DNA of 64,000 bases from contig CALKIH010000015.1 of NCBI GenBank assembly GCA_937995335.1, forward strand, positions 1 to 64,000, in the 5' to 3' direction. Positions 8,521 to 15,775 of this stretch are shown here, one piece after another (the first letter of the stretch is position 1; every line of letters begins with the position of its first letter). This stretch comes from UBA2357 sp002344625 (lineage in GTDB: Bacteria > Pseudomonadota > Gammaproteobacteria > Burkholderiales > Rhodocyclaceae). Both the position numbers and the translations under genes were made by a program. Below the pieces are notes generated by a model, which made no database searches, had not been told where the DNA came from, and worked only from the letters and a program-made list of their open reading frames with translations.

Positions 8521-8638
8521 TGCCCGTACGCTGTCCCTGATCGATGAACTGCTCCAGCTTCCTGCGGAATCCCAACGCCATCCAGCGGGACAACGAGGAG
8601 CTTTCATAATGACGGTTGAAGACAGGATGGTCTCGTAG
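8513..8638 (+). pseudogene. N-terminal fragment, AlbA_2-like start
   Basis: The frame starts MSDARTLSLIDELLQLPAES, which resembles the first helix of AlbA_2/Schlafen-type ATP-binding proteins, where LPAESEWVEFK normally follows. Here the similarity stops at the LPAES position and the frame ends after 41 codons. In another frame the same DNA reads NPNAIQRDNEELS and stop. It is probably the junction of two deleted genes; the family assignment is tentative. Confidence 0.35.
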
Positions 8639-8651
8639 CCCCCGAGAGCCC

Positions 8652-9519
8652 ATGAGCGAATACCAATACTACGAATTCGCCGCTATCGACCGGCCGCTCG
8701 GCCGTGCCGAAATGGCGGAACTGTGCGCTGTCTCCAGCCGAGCGCAGATCTCTCCATCAGGTTTCGTCAACCACTATGAGTGGGGCGACCTGAAGGCTGA
8801 TCTGAGGCCGCTCTACCTGGGCTGGCTGGCCGGTGCTGGCGAATTGCCCGACGACGAGGCGGAGCCCGAGGTGCCGGCGGGCTTGTCGGCCTTGTCACCG
8901 GCGCAGTGGGCGCTGGCCGAATTTCTGGAGGTCGACCCGGACAGGCTGGCTGCGGCGGCGGCCGGCAGTGCGCCGATGCCGCAGACAACCGAGGGCGACG
9001 ACGGGCGCCTCGACGCTTGGTTGGATACATGGCCGCGCGAGGCGATGCTGGACGTGCTGAAGCTGCTCGCCCAGGGCAGGGGACAGGAGGCGGAACGCCA
9101 GGTCAGGGGCCGCCACGCCGCCTGGCTGAAAGCGCAGCGGCCGTCTGCCGAGCCTGGTGCGCGCAGGCGCCGTGTGGCCGAGTTGAACGAACTGGCTGAA
9201 TCGCTTGCCCTCGTCAGGCAGGAGCATGAGGCGCAAGAACGCGCGAAGGAGGAGGCCAAGCGTCGCCGCGAACGTGAAGAGGAATTGCGGTGCCTGACGG
9301 CCGAAGTGGATCAGCGTTGGGAGGCCATCGATGCCCAGGCCCGGCACGGCCTTGGGCTACGAGTATGCGGTGCGGGCGCTCACCGATCTGGCGGAAGCCT
9401 ACGCGCTGACGTCCACCCCGAAGGAATTCGAGCGCGCCCTGCGCCGCTTCCTGATGCCCCACGCCAGGCGGGGCGCCCTGCTGCGCCGTTTGACGGCAGC
9501 GGGTTTGTGGCCGGAATGA
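8652..9519 (+). pseudogene. AIDRPL-family conserved protein, internally deleted and frameshifted
   Basis: The frame begins MSEYQYYEFAAIDRPLGRAE at 8652, the conserved N-terminus of a family of about 400-450 residues usually encoded near SWIM zinc-finger or helicase genes; no biochemical role is known to me. The normal segment after the HYEWGDLKA motif is missing, and the sequence jumps directly to DLRPLYLGWLAGAGELPDDE. Roughly 130 residues appear deleted between two GDL-type motifs. A charged coiled-coil region (about residues 190-235) follows. Near 9335-9345 the frame shifts: the true C-terminus (ALGYEYAVRALTDLAEAYAL to LLRRLTAAGLWPE, stop 9517-9519) is in another frame. It is probably non-functional. 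Confidence 0.6.
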
Positions 9520-9823
9520 CGGCGGATGGGGACGATGAGCTTGCCCGCTTGCGCGTCGAAAGGCGGTGCCGAGGTTTTCCCAGTCCGTGTGTCAATGCGA
9601 CGCGTGGGTGGTGCCGCGTCGGCGGAACCCGGATGCTACGCGGTATTGCCTGTGTAATGGAGCCTCGGCGTGGATGCGTCGCCATTGGCGACCATCGATG
9701 AGTTCGCCCCGTACCGTGCCCGACCCGCTCCTGATGGGGGTGGCGAAGCAGGGGCCGTCATGCTGCTCCACGGCGTGGGGGGTTCATGGACATAGTCGGC
9801 GGCCTGGAAAATTGCCTCGAGGA
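9520..9823. other. No recognisable gene
   Basis: These 304 bp lie between the AIDRPL pseudogene and the VapC-like toxin. Frames are open, but none shows a credible start, ribosome site or domain. Confidence 0.4.
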
Positions 9824-10258
9824 TCATGCGGAGAGCAGTGTGAACCGGGCTCTTGGCAGCAGGCGCTTGAAATCGGCGTCGAAACTGGCCACATGCTCAC
9901 CCTGATGGATGGCGGCGGCGGCCAGCCAGGCATCGGGAACGTCATTCGCAGCGAGCGCTTTGTCGGCGCACAGCCTGCGCAGCGTTGGCCACTCGGCGCC
10001 CAACTCGGGTTGTTCCACGCCCGGCGTGCTCAACAGCGCATCGACGAAACGCAGCGCTTCGGCCATAGGCGTCGGCTGGATGAATATCCGCGGATGCGTC
10101 ACCAGCCGCAGGAAGCTGGCAATCACCATGGGTTGCAATTTCAGTGGCGTTCCCTGGCCCGCTGAGGTGATGGCCTGCTCCAGCCAACTGCGGGCGACCG
10201 CGTGGTGAGGGTGGTCGCTGCGCGATGCCGCGACCAGGATATTCACGTCGGGTGTCAT
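9824..10258 (-). CDS. PIN-domain ribonuclease toxin (VapC-like)
   Basis: This 144-residue protein has the PIN-domain layout of VapC toxins: the first acidic residue in MTPDVNILVAASRSDHPHH, a central NDVPDAWLAAAAIHQG, and the final acidic cluster in ASFDADFKRLLP. Such proteins are Mg-dependent endoribonucleases that cleave tRNA or rRNA and are held inactive by the co-transcribed antitoxin. It starts at 10258, only 3 bp after the antitoxin stop (10262), so the two genes form a translationally coupled pair. The subfamily (TA system VapC with SDHPHHAVARSWLE) is frequent in proteobacteria. It lies just beyond the leader-distal end of the CRISPR array. Confidence 0.85.
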   Translation of the reverse strand: MTPDVNILVAASRSDHPHHAVARSWLEQAITSAGQGTPLKLQPMVIASFLRLVTHPRIFIQPTPMAEALRFVDALLSTPGVEQPELGAEWPTLRRLCADKALAANDVPDAWLAAAAIHQGEHVASFDADFKRLLPRARFTLLSA

Positions 10259-10261
10259 GGA

Positions 10262-10501
10262 TTACGCGTCTTGATCGGCGGCGTCCAGCAGGGCCTTGTT
10301 GCTTCGTCCGTCTAGCCCGGGAGCCAGCCCGCCCCGGCCGTGGAAGACAGGCAGGGGAACAGGCTTGGCGGGCGGGCGCTGGATGCGCAGACGCAACTGC
10401 AGGCCCTCTTCGATCAGACGGGTCAAGCTGGTACGCTGCTGTGCCGCCAAGGCTTTGGCTTGGGTCAGCAACGCGTCGTTCAGATTGAGCGTAGTTTTCA
10501 T
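10262..10501 (-). CDS. Antitoxin partner of VapC-like toxin
   Basis: This 79-residue protein begins MKTTLNLNDALLTQAKALAA at 10501, after a GAGGA ribosome site. The N-terminus is a ribbon-helix-helix motif (strand KTTLNLND, then two helices ending RLIEEGLQLRLR), the usual VapB-type DNA-binding domain. The proline-rich tail (PAKPVPLPVFHGRGGLAPG) would wrap the toxin. It precedes the toxin gene, the standard order, and most likely represses its own promoter in the roughly 150 bp before the CRISPR array. Confidence 0.85.
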   Translation of the reverse strand: MKTTLNLNDALLTQAKALAAQQRTSLTRLIEEGLQLRLRIQRPPAKPVPLPVFHGRGGLAPGLDGRSNKALLDAADQDA

Positions 10502-10655
10502 GGCCATTCCTCGGAAAACACTGCAATACAGATTTCTGTATTTTATGGCCAAGCTACCCGGATCGCAATTGGGCCCATGGCGGATGCGGTGAGACGTAGG
10601 GAAGTGAGGCTCATGGAACTGGTCTGGCAGCACGGCTGCGGATGTCGAGATTGCC

Positions 10656-11927
10656 GCCTCAATGAGGCCGCAGCATTTCGCTGCGGATAACATCGCGTTT
10701 GGGTATCTACCAGAAAAAAGAGGGTTAGCTTCAATGAGGCCGCAGCATTTCGCTGCGGATAACGAAGGGCATCGGCGAAGTCATGCGCGCGCGGATCGAG
10801 CTTCAATGAGGCCGCAGCATTTCGCTGCGGATAACATCCAGGCCGAGATGATCGCCGAGGCACTGTCCCCGTTGCTTCAATGAGGCCGCAGCATTTCGCT
10901 GCGGATAACCCCGCGCCGAGCGATTCGGCGACGAAATTGTCGATGTGGCTTCAATGAGGCCGCAGCATTTCGCTGCGGATAACCGGTCACCCGGCTGAAT
11001 AAAGTTTCGTGCCATGATGCTTCAATGAGGCCGCAGCATTTCGCTGCGGATAACTTACTACTCCAGGTCAATCGATTCGGAGAACACCAGATGCTTCAAT
11101 GAGGCCGCAGCATTTCGCTGCGGATAACGTAAGGGAGGGATGAGTGCTAGTTAGCGCTAGACTTTCGCTTCAATGAGGCCGCAGCATTTCGCTGCGGATA
11201 ACCAAACCCGGCCGGTGACACGGAACCGGATGAGAGCGCGCTTCAATGAGGCCGCAGCATTTCGCTGCGGATAACCGGCTCATGGGGCGGCGCGAGTCGG
11301 TATCGCCCTGGCGCTTCAATGAGGCCGCAGCATTTCGCTGCGGATAACGGCACGCATCGTCATATCGTTCGCGCATTCGGCTCGCTTCAATGAGGCCGCA
11401 GCATTTCGCTGCGGATAACCCACGCCATTGCGCGGAACTGGTCAGAATCGATCATGCTTCAATGAGGCCGCAGCATTTCGCTGCGGATAACGGTCGATCG
11501 AACCGTACGGCGGTCGATCTTCGTCTCGCTTCAATGAGGCCGCAGCATTTCGCTGCGGATAACATTCCTTTTTGGGAGGTTGAGTGTCGTTGCGGGCAGC
11601 GCTTCAATGAGGCCGCAGCATTTCGCTGCGGATAACTCAGAAGTCCGGCGAGCTCGGCAAGCCTGGAGACGCGGCTTCAATGAGGCCGCAGCATTTCGCT
11701 GCGGATAACTTTTCGGTCACGAGTCGCTGATGACGATGTATGTGCTGCTTCAATGAGGCCGCAGCATTTCGCTGCGGATAACAGGGCCTGCAGTCGGGCG
11801 TGTTGCGCGGCCAAGAATTGCTTCAATGAGGCCGCAGCATTTCGCTGCGGATAACAACCACTGCTGCAAAGTCAGCCCCTTTGTTGCTGCTGCTTCAATG
11901 AGGCCGCAGCATTTCGCTGCGGATAAC
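10656..11927 (-). CRISPR. Type I-G CRISPR array: 18 repeats of 36 bp, 17 spacers
   Basis: On the plus strand each repeat begins GCTTCAATGAGG, continues CCGCAGC, loop ATTTC, GCTGCGG, and ends ATAAC. Repeats start at 10656, 10728, 10800, 10874, 10948, 11019, 11093, 11167, 11240, 11313, 11384, 11456, 11528, 11601, 11674, 11747, 11820 and 11892. Spacers are 35-38 bp and all differ. I place transcription on the minus strand for four reasons: the repeat then ends in ATTGAAGC, the usual 5' handle of mature crRNAs; the cas genes run on that strand; an AT-rich leader lies at the 11.93-kb end; and the only mutated repeat (GCC for GCT at 10656) is at the opposite, older end. The 7-bp stem is the expected Cas6-type recognition hairpin. 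Confidence 0.98.
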
Positions 11928-12149
11928 AGCTCTCGCATAACTCCCTGTTTTTAGTGGGCAGACGAATAATATTACGAGCACTGGTAGACAGGTCCTGGTC
12001 AGGTGCTTTCAACGGCTGGGCACGAAACAGGGCGGTTCGTGATTTTTTCATTTTATTCAAAGCGTTGGTGCATTGCGAGCACTGCCCGGCAATTGGGCGG
12101 AACTTCAGCGCTCGCGGGCGGTGAGCGAACTGCCGAGGGAAGGCTGGCG
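11928..12149 (-). promoter_or_regulatory. CRISPR leader
   Basis: This 222-bp non-coding stretch between cas2 and the first (newest) repeat contains AT-rich blocks near 11948-11975 and 12040-12062 (TTTTTTCATTTTATTC on the plus strand), in contrast with the GC-rich surroundings. It should hold the array promoter and the spacer-integration signals. I cannot pin the exact promoter. Confidence 0.75.
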
Positions 12150-12440
12150 TCACACGATAACGCACGTCCGTTCGATGGCGGTGAAACTGCGGCCCAGGCT
12201 GGTCACGCGCGGGGCGACTGTGTCTGCCGGTCCGACATCCATGAGGACGACATGATCGTCTGTATGGTGGATCATTCCGTCTAGCAGTGCGATCAGTTCG
12301 GCGTGGCGCTGCCGGTTCAGGCGGCATTGGAAGACCGATAGCTGGACCCACTCGCCGTAGCCTTTCATGATCTTGAAAATGCGCCGCCAGCGCTTCGGGT
12401 CGCGAATGTCGTAGGTGACGATGTACAAGTGCTCGTCCAT
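12150..12440 (-). CDS. cas2: CRISPR-associated protein Cas2
   Basis: This 96-residue protein starts at 12440 (MDEHLYIVTYDIRDPKRWRR). It has the Cas2 signature: a first beta strand ending in YDIRD with the conserved aspartate, then a ferredoxin-like fold with FKIMKGYGEWVQLSVFQC and a final strand VVLMDVGPAD. Cas2 dimers bridge Cas1 dimers in the spacer-integration complex. The start is 4 bp after the cas4-cas1 stop (12445), so the genes are one transcript. The leader and array follow directly. The length is normal for the family. Confidence 0.95.
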   Translation of the reverse strand: MDEHLYIVTYDIRDPKRWRRIFKIMKGYGEWVQLSVFQCRLNRQRHAELIALLDGMIHHTDDHVVLMDVGPADTVAPRVTSLGRSFTAIERTCVIV

Positions 12441-12444
12441 GTCG

Positions 12445-14154
12445 TCACCGCGTGGTGAAGTTCGGGTAATCCGGCAGTTCGCCGAGCAGGAAGCGGGCGA
12501 GCAGCCGGGCCTGGACTTCGAGCAGCCGGCGGTAGCTGATCCGGTAGCCGAACAGCGGATGGGTGATTTCATGGCCGAGCCGCCGGTCGAAGGTGGCGAT
12601 GAAGCTCTTGCGACCGTTGGCGGTCAGCGCCACGCTACCAGCGGCGTGGATGAAATCGCTCGGTTTCACCTCGCCGTTGTTGATCGCCTGGATCACGCAG
12701 GAGTCGGCGATCAGCGGCCGGAAAGGCTCCATCATGTCGAGTGCCAGCGCCGGGCGGCCGTAGCGCGGTTGGTGGTAGAAGCCGCGATACGGGTCGAAGC
12801 CGACCGCCGACAGTGTCGTGCTCCAGGCGCGTACCAGCAGGGTGTAGGCGAAGGAGAGCAGGGCATTGACCGGATCGGTAGGCGGGCGACGGTTGCGGCT
12901 GGTGAAATCGAAACCGATGGGGCCGTCATTTTCGCCCTCGCGCAAAAGCTTGCCGAAACTGCCAAAGTAGCGCGCCGCCGCCGAACCTTCGGTGCCGAGC
13001 AGTTCCTGGATGTCACGGGTGCGCCGGGTACGCTTGATGTCGGCCTGCAAGGCATCGAGCAAGGCGTCGGGGGTGTCATCGCCTTTCCAGTTGCGCCGCA
13101 GCAGGGTGCGGCAATTGTGGATCTTGGCGGCCACCAGGTTGCGCGCCAGATGGGCGCACAGCCGTTCGTCGAAGCTCGCGCGGTACTGCGCAGTGCGGAT
13201 TTCGACGTTCTTGTGTCCGGTGCCCACCGTGTGGCCGATGAACCAGCCGCCGTAGGAATGCCAGCTCACGGGGATTTCGCGCTGCATCAGTTCCTGCAAG
13301 GTCGGTGTGGTGATGTAGACGTTGCCCATGACGATGACCTGCGATACGTCGATCAGGCGCACCGTCTGAATTTTCTGGTCGTCGATACTGACCTCCAGCG
13401 TTTCGCCTTTCTTGGACAGCTTGGCGCCGCGCGCCTGGATGTAAAGCGGTAGCGCGTCGTCGCGCGCCACGGCCAGCGGCCGGGGAGCGATCTTCTCGTC
13501 GCGGATGAAATTGACCTCATCGGGCAGGCAAATGCCGACCAGCGAGCAGCGAGGACATTTGGGGCTGTCCTCCAGCGGCAGCGGGGTTTGCCCACCGGCG
13601 GCGATGAAGCGCAGCCCGCTGATCGCATTGTGTGTCAGTGCGCGTAGTTCTTCGTCGAAGCGCACGGGAACCCGTTCGCGTGATTCGGCAAAATATAAAA
13701 TGCCCTGTTCGCAGCGGTAGCCGTGTTCTTCCAGGATCAGACCTTGCACGCACAGTTGCACGCGCTCCGGGTCGTAAGCGCCGCGTGCCACGTGCGGACG
13801 CTTGCCGCGTTTGTAGTCGACCGGGGTGACGACGCTGCCTTCGCCTTCGACCAGATCCATCCTGGCAATCAAACCCAGGCGTGCCGACGACAGTGTGATG
13901 GAACGGGCATGAAAGCGTTCGCCATCCCCTTCGTCCGCCGGCTCCGGCAGCGTGCCGCCGGGTTTGTCGACCCGCCGGTGGCGGTATCGTCCGTCCACCG
14001 TATCCGACGAATCCGCCCACTCGCCCTGTACCCACTCCAGATAGGCCAGACGCGGACAGTATTGGTACTCGTTGACCATGCGCGCCGGCAGCAGGGGCAT
14101 GTCGCTGGCCTGGGCGGGAAAGGGCATGGGGAGTTCCGGCTGTGGGTTGTCCAT
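12445..14154 (-). CDS. cas4-cas1: Cas4-Cas1 fusion protein
   Basis: This 569-residue fusion is a hallmark of type I-G (I-U) systems. Residues 1-220 are a Cas4 RecB-like nuclease with the iron-sulfur cysteines C33 (QYCPRLAYLEW), C200, C203 and C209 (CPRCSLVGIC), and the nuclease core PVDYKRG at 111-117. From about residue 222 it is Cas1, the integrase, with NALLSFAYTLL, the GFYHQPRYGRPALALDM motif and a C-terminal ISYRRLLEVQARLLARFLLG. Cas4 trims prespacers by PAM and Cas1 integrates them. The start at 14154 follows an AAGGAGA ribosome site; an upstream in-frame ATG lacks one. The gene is preceded by a CRISPR-repeat-like hairpin and followed at 4 bp by cas2. Confidence 0.95.
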   Translation of the reverse strand: MDNPQPELPMPFPAQASDMPLLPARMVNEYQYCPRLAYLEWVQGEWADSSDTVDGRYRHRRVDKPGGTLPEPADEGDGERFHARSITLSSARLGLIARMDLVEGEGSVVTPVDYKRGKRPHVARGAYDPERVQLCVQGLILEEHGYRCEQGILYFAESRERVPVRFDEELRALTHNAISGLRFIAAGGQTPLPLEDSPKCPRCSLVGICLPDEVNFIRDEKIAPRPLAVARDDALPLYIQARGAKLSKKGETLEVSIDDQKIQTVRLIDVSQVIVMGNVYITTPTLQELMQREIPVSWHSYGGWFIGHTVGTGHKNVEIRTAQYRASFDERLCAHLARNLVAAKIHNCRTLLRRNWKGDDTPDALLDALQADIKRTRRTRDIQELLGTEGSAAARYFGSFGKLLREGENDGPIGFDFTSRNRRPPTDPVNALLSFAYTLLVRAWSTTLSAVGFDPYRGFYHQPRYGRPALALDMMEPFRPLIADSCVIQAINNGEVKPSDFIHAAGSVALTANGRKSFIATFDRRLGHEITHPLFGYRISYRRLLEVQARLLARFLLGELPDYPNFTTR

Positions 14155-14200
14155 GTACTTGTCTCCTTGTGGTGGCGGTGGATGCGGTGGCGGACTTGAG

Positions 14201-14245
14201 TGCAATGAGGCCGCGGTACCGGCTATCCGGTACCGCGGAAATAGA
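14201..14245 (-). repeat. Orphan CRISPR-repeat-like hairpin upstream of cas4-cas1
   Basis: On the plus strand CAATGAGG (14203-14210) is followed by a perfect inverted repeat: CCGCGGTACCGG at 14211-14222, loop CTAT, CCGGTACCGCGG at 14227-14238. CAATGAGGCCGC is identical to the 5' part of the array repeats, but the hairpin is longer (12 bp against 7) and the 3' flank is AAATAG rather than ATAAC. The orientation equals that of the array. It sits about 50-90 bp before the cas4-cas1 start, so it would lie in the leader of that mRNA. Confidence 0.6.
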
Positions 14246-14386
14246 TTTCCTGATTGTGAAAGAGCGCGTTCGGCGTGGATGCCGGATATTCAAGGGCAGA
14301 TGAACATGCTGCCACTCGAATGTGCGGCAGTGCATGCGGCTGCGGGGGTTCGCAAGCGGCCGTGGGAGCGGTGGCGCCAGGAGCCG

Positions 14387-15775
14387 CTATGCATCGGCTT
14401 CCCTTTTGGGCGTCAGCCGTTCCCTGCCGGCAGCGGTCAGGTGATATTTCTGTAGGCGGCTGTTCGGTTTTTCGGGAATGGTTGGAGCGACAACGCCTCG
14501 CTCGACGAGTCGCCGCACTGCCTCGTGCAACTGGCCAAATGGCCGGTTGCGGCCGAGCGCCTGTGCAAGTCCGGCTTTGCCGAGCGGCCCGGCGACCAGC
14601 ACCGCCAGTACCTGCGACTCTACCTGCGACTCTACCTGCGACTCTACCTGCGACTCTACCTGCGCGCCGTCCGGCACCTGCCACTGCCATAAGAGCCTCA
14701 CGCCGCCGTCGAATTCGACTGCCGGTTCAGGCGTACCCGCTTCGCGGCAGGCGTCCCGAATCTTCTCGTAGCCGCGCCCCCATGCCTCGATGAGTCCGGC
14801 GCGGAAGAAGGTGTTGGCGACGTCCGGATTCGGCGGACGCGAATCGTGCGGCAGCAGCAGCTTGTCCGCCGTCCAGGTCGGCGGCAATTCACCGGGATTC
14901 CAGATGCGCAGCCTGTCCCGATAGACGCGAATCTGGATGGGCGTGCCCGAACCGTAGTCCTTGTGGATCAGCGAGTTCAGCACCGCCTCGCGCAATGCTT
15001 CGCGCGGGACCGGGAAGGTTTCCAGGCGCTGCAACCCCCGGTAGCTGATCCAGGCAACCATGTACTTCGTGCGCAGCAGCTCGATGGTCTGCTCCATCTG
15101 CGTAAACAGATCGCCGTGCACCTCGTCGTGAAAGGCAAGGTCGCTCTCGCTGCGGAACATACCGATCTTCACATACGCGCCGGTGAACCAGCGCTCTGGA
15201 TCTTCGTGGAAGAGCAGCAGCGCCGCGCGCTTGAGCATCCCGGCCTCGGTGAGCCGGAGCCGTTCCACCAGCTCGGCGCGGTTCGCCGAAAGCGCTCTCG
15301 GCGGCAGCCGGTCGCCGCTCCGCGCGTGCTCCTTGAAACGCTCGAACGCGATCGGGCTCAAGTCTCTGACGCCGACATCGGGCACCGGCGCGCTGTCCCA
15401 ATGGCGGCCGAGCCTGCGCAGCAGGAAGGCCGACAGCGCGTTACCCGTGAGCTGCTGCTTGGTGCTGCCCGAGCGCACATGGTATTCGCCCCGATAGCTG
15501 ATGGGCGTGGGCGACGGTGCAACCTCGATCTCGACCAGCATTCCACCCTCCGCCTCGACCGCGCGCACCGGCACGACGATGCCGAGCGTGTCACGGATCT
15601 TGTTCGGCAGATCGACGAGCAGCCGCCGGGCATTGGGCACACCGACCGGCTCGCCCCTGTCGTTCCTGCCGATGACCAGCGTGCCGCCGTCGGCGTTGGC
15701 GAAACCGCAGAGCCAGCGCAGGTAGTCGTCGCGCCAGGATTCCTTCCACTCGACGAGGTGGGTTTCAGTATTCAC
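14387..15775 (-). CDS. AlbA_2 / HATPase-domain putative regulator inside the cas operon
   Basis: I take the GTG at 15775 as start: it has GGAAG 8 bases upstream and overlaps the csb2 stop by 11 bp, giving 462 residues. Domains in order: AlbA_2 (Schlafen-like) nucleic-acid-binding domain at about 1-130 (THLVEWKESWRDDYLRWLCG, FANADGGTLVIGRNDRGEP); a GHKL-ATPase-like domain of the HATPase_c_4 type around 230-360 (REAVLNSLIHKDYGSG, RLRIWNPGELP, GRGYEKIRDAC); a linker of four QVES repeats; and a winged-helix C-terminus. The family is widespread in accessory genomes and often called a putative transcriptional regulator or RecG-like helicase. It is not a core type I-G cas gene; the translational overlap with csb2 means it is expressed with the Cas proteins. 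Function unknown. Confidence 0.8.
   Translation of the reverse strand: MNTETHLVEWKESWRDDYLRWLCGFANADGGTLVIGRNDRGEPVGVPNARRLLVDLPNKIRDTLGIVVPVRAVEAEGGMLVEIEVAPSPTPISYRGEYHVRSGSTKQQLTGNALSAFLLRRLGRHWDSAPVPDVGVRDLSPIAFERFKEHARSGDRLPPRALSANRAELVERLRLTEAGMLKRAALLLFHEDPERWFTGAYVKIGMFRSESDLAFHDEVHGDLFTQMEQTIELLRTKYMVAWISYRGLQRLETFPVPREALREAVLNSLIHKDYGSGTPIQIRVYRDRLRIWNPGELPPTWTADKLLLPHDSRPPNPDVANTFFRAGLIEAWGRGYEKIRDACREAGTPEPAVEFDGGVRLLWQWQVPDGAQVESQVESQVESQVESQVLAVLVAGPLGKAGLAQALGRNRPFGQLHEAVRRLVERGVVAPTIPEKPNSRLQKYHLTAAGRERLTPKREADA
14612..14664 (-). repeat. 12-bp in-frame tandem repeat (QVES codons)
   Basis: CTGCGACTCTAC occurs four times in perfect tandem at 14612-14659 on the plus strand, plus 5 further bases. 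It encodes the four-residue unit QVES in the linker between the ATPase and winged-helix parts of the AlbA_2 protein. Twelve bp keeps the frame at any copy number, so the linker length can vary by slippage without loss of the protein. Confidence 0.95.

Noticed and set aside
10656..11927. TTATCCGCA in each repeat (minus strand) differs from the DnaA box TTATCCACA by one base
   Set aside because: The 36-bp spacing, unique spacers and cas genes explain the repeats fully; the resemblance is likely chance, although DnaA binding was not excluded.
14211..14238. The 12-bp-arm palindrome as a transposon end or terminator
   Set aside because: No T-run, no transposase, no second copy; the attached CAATGAGG links it to the CRISPR repeat.
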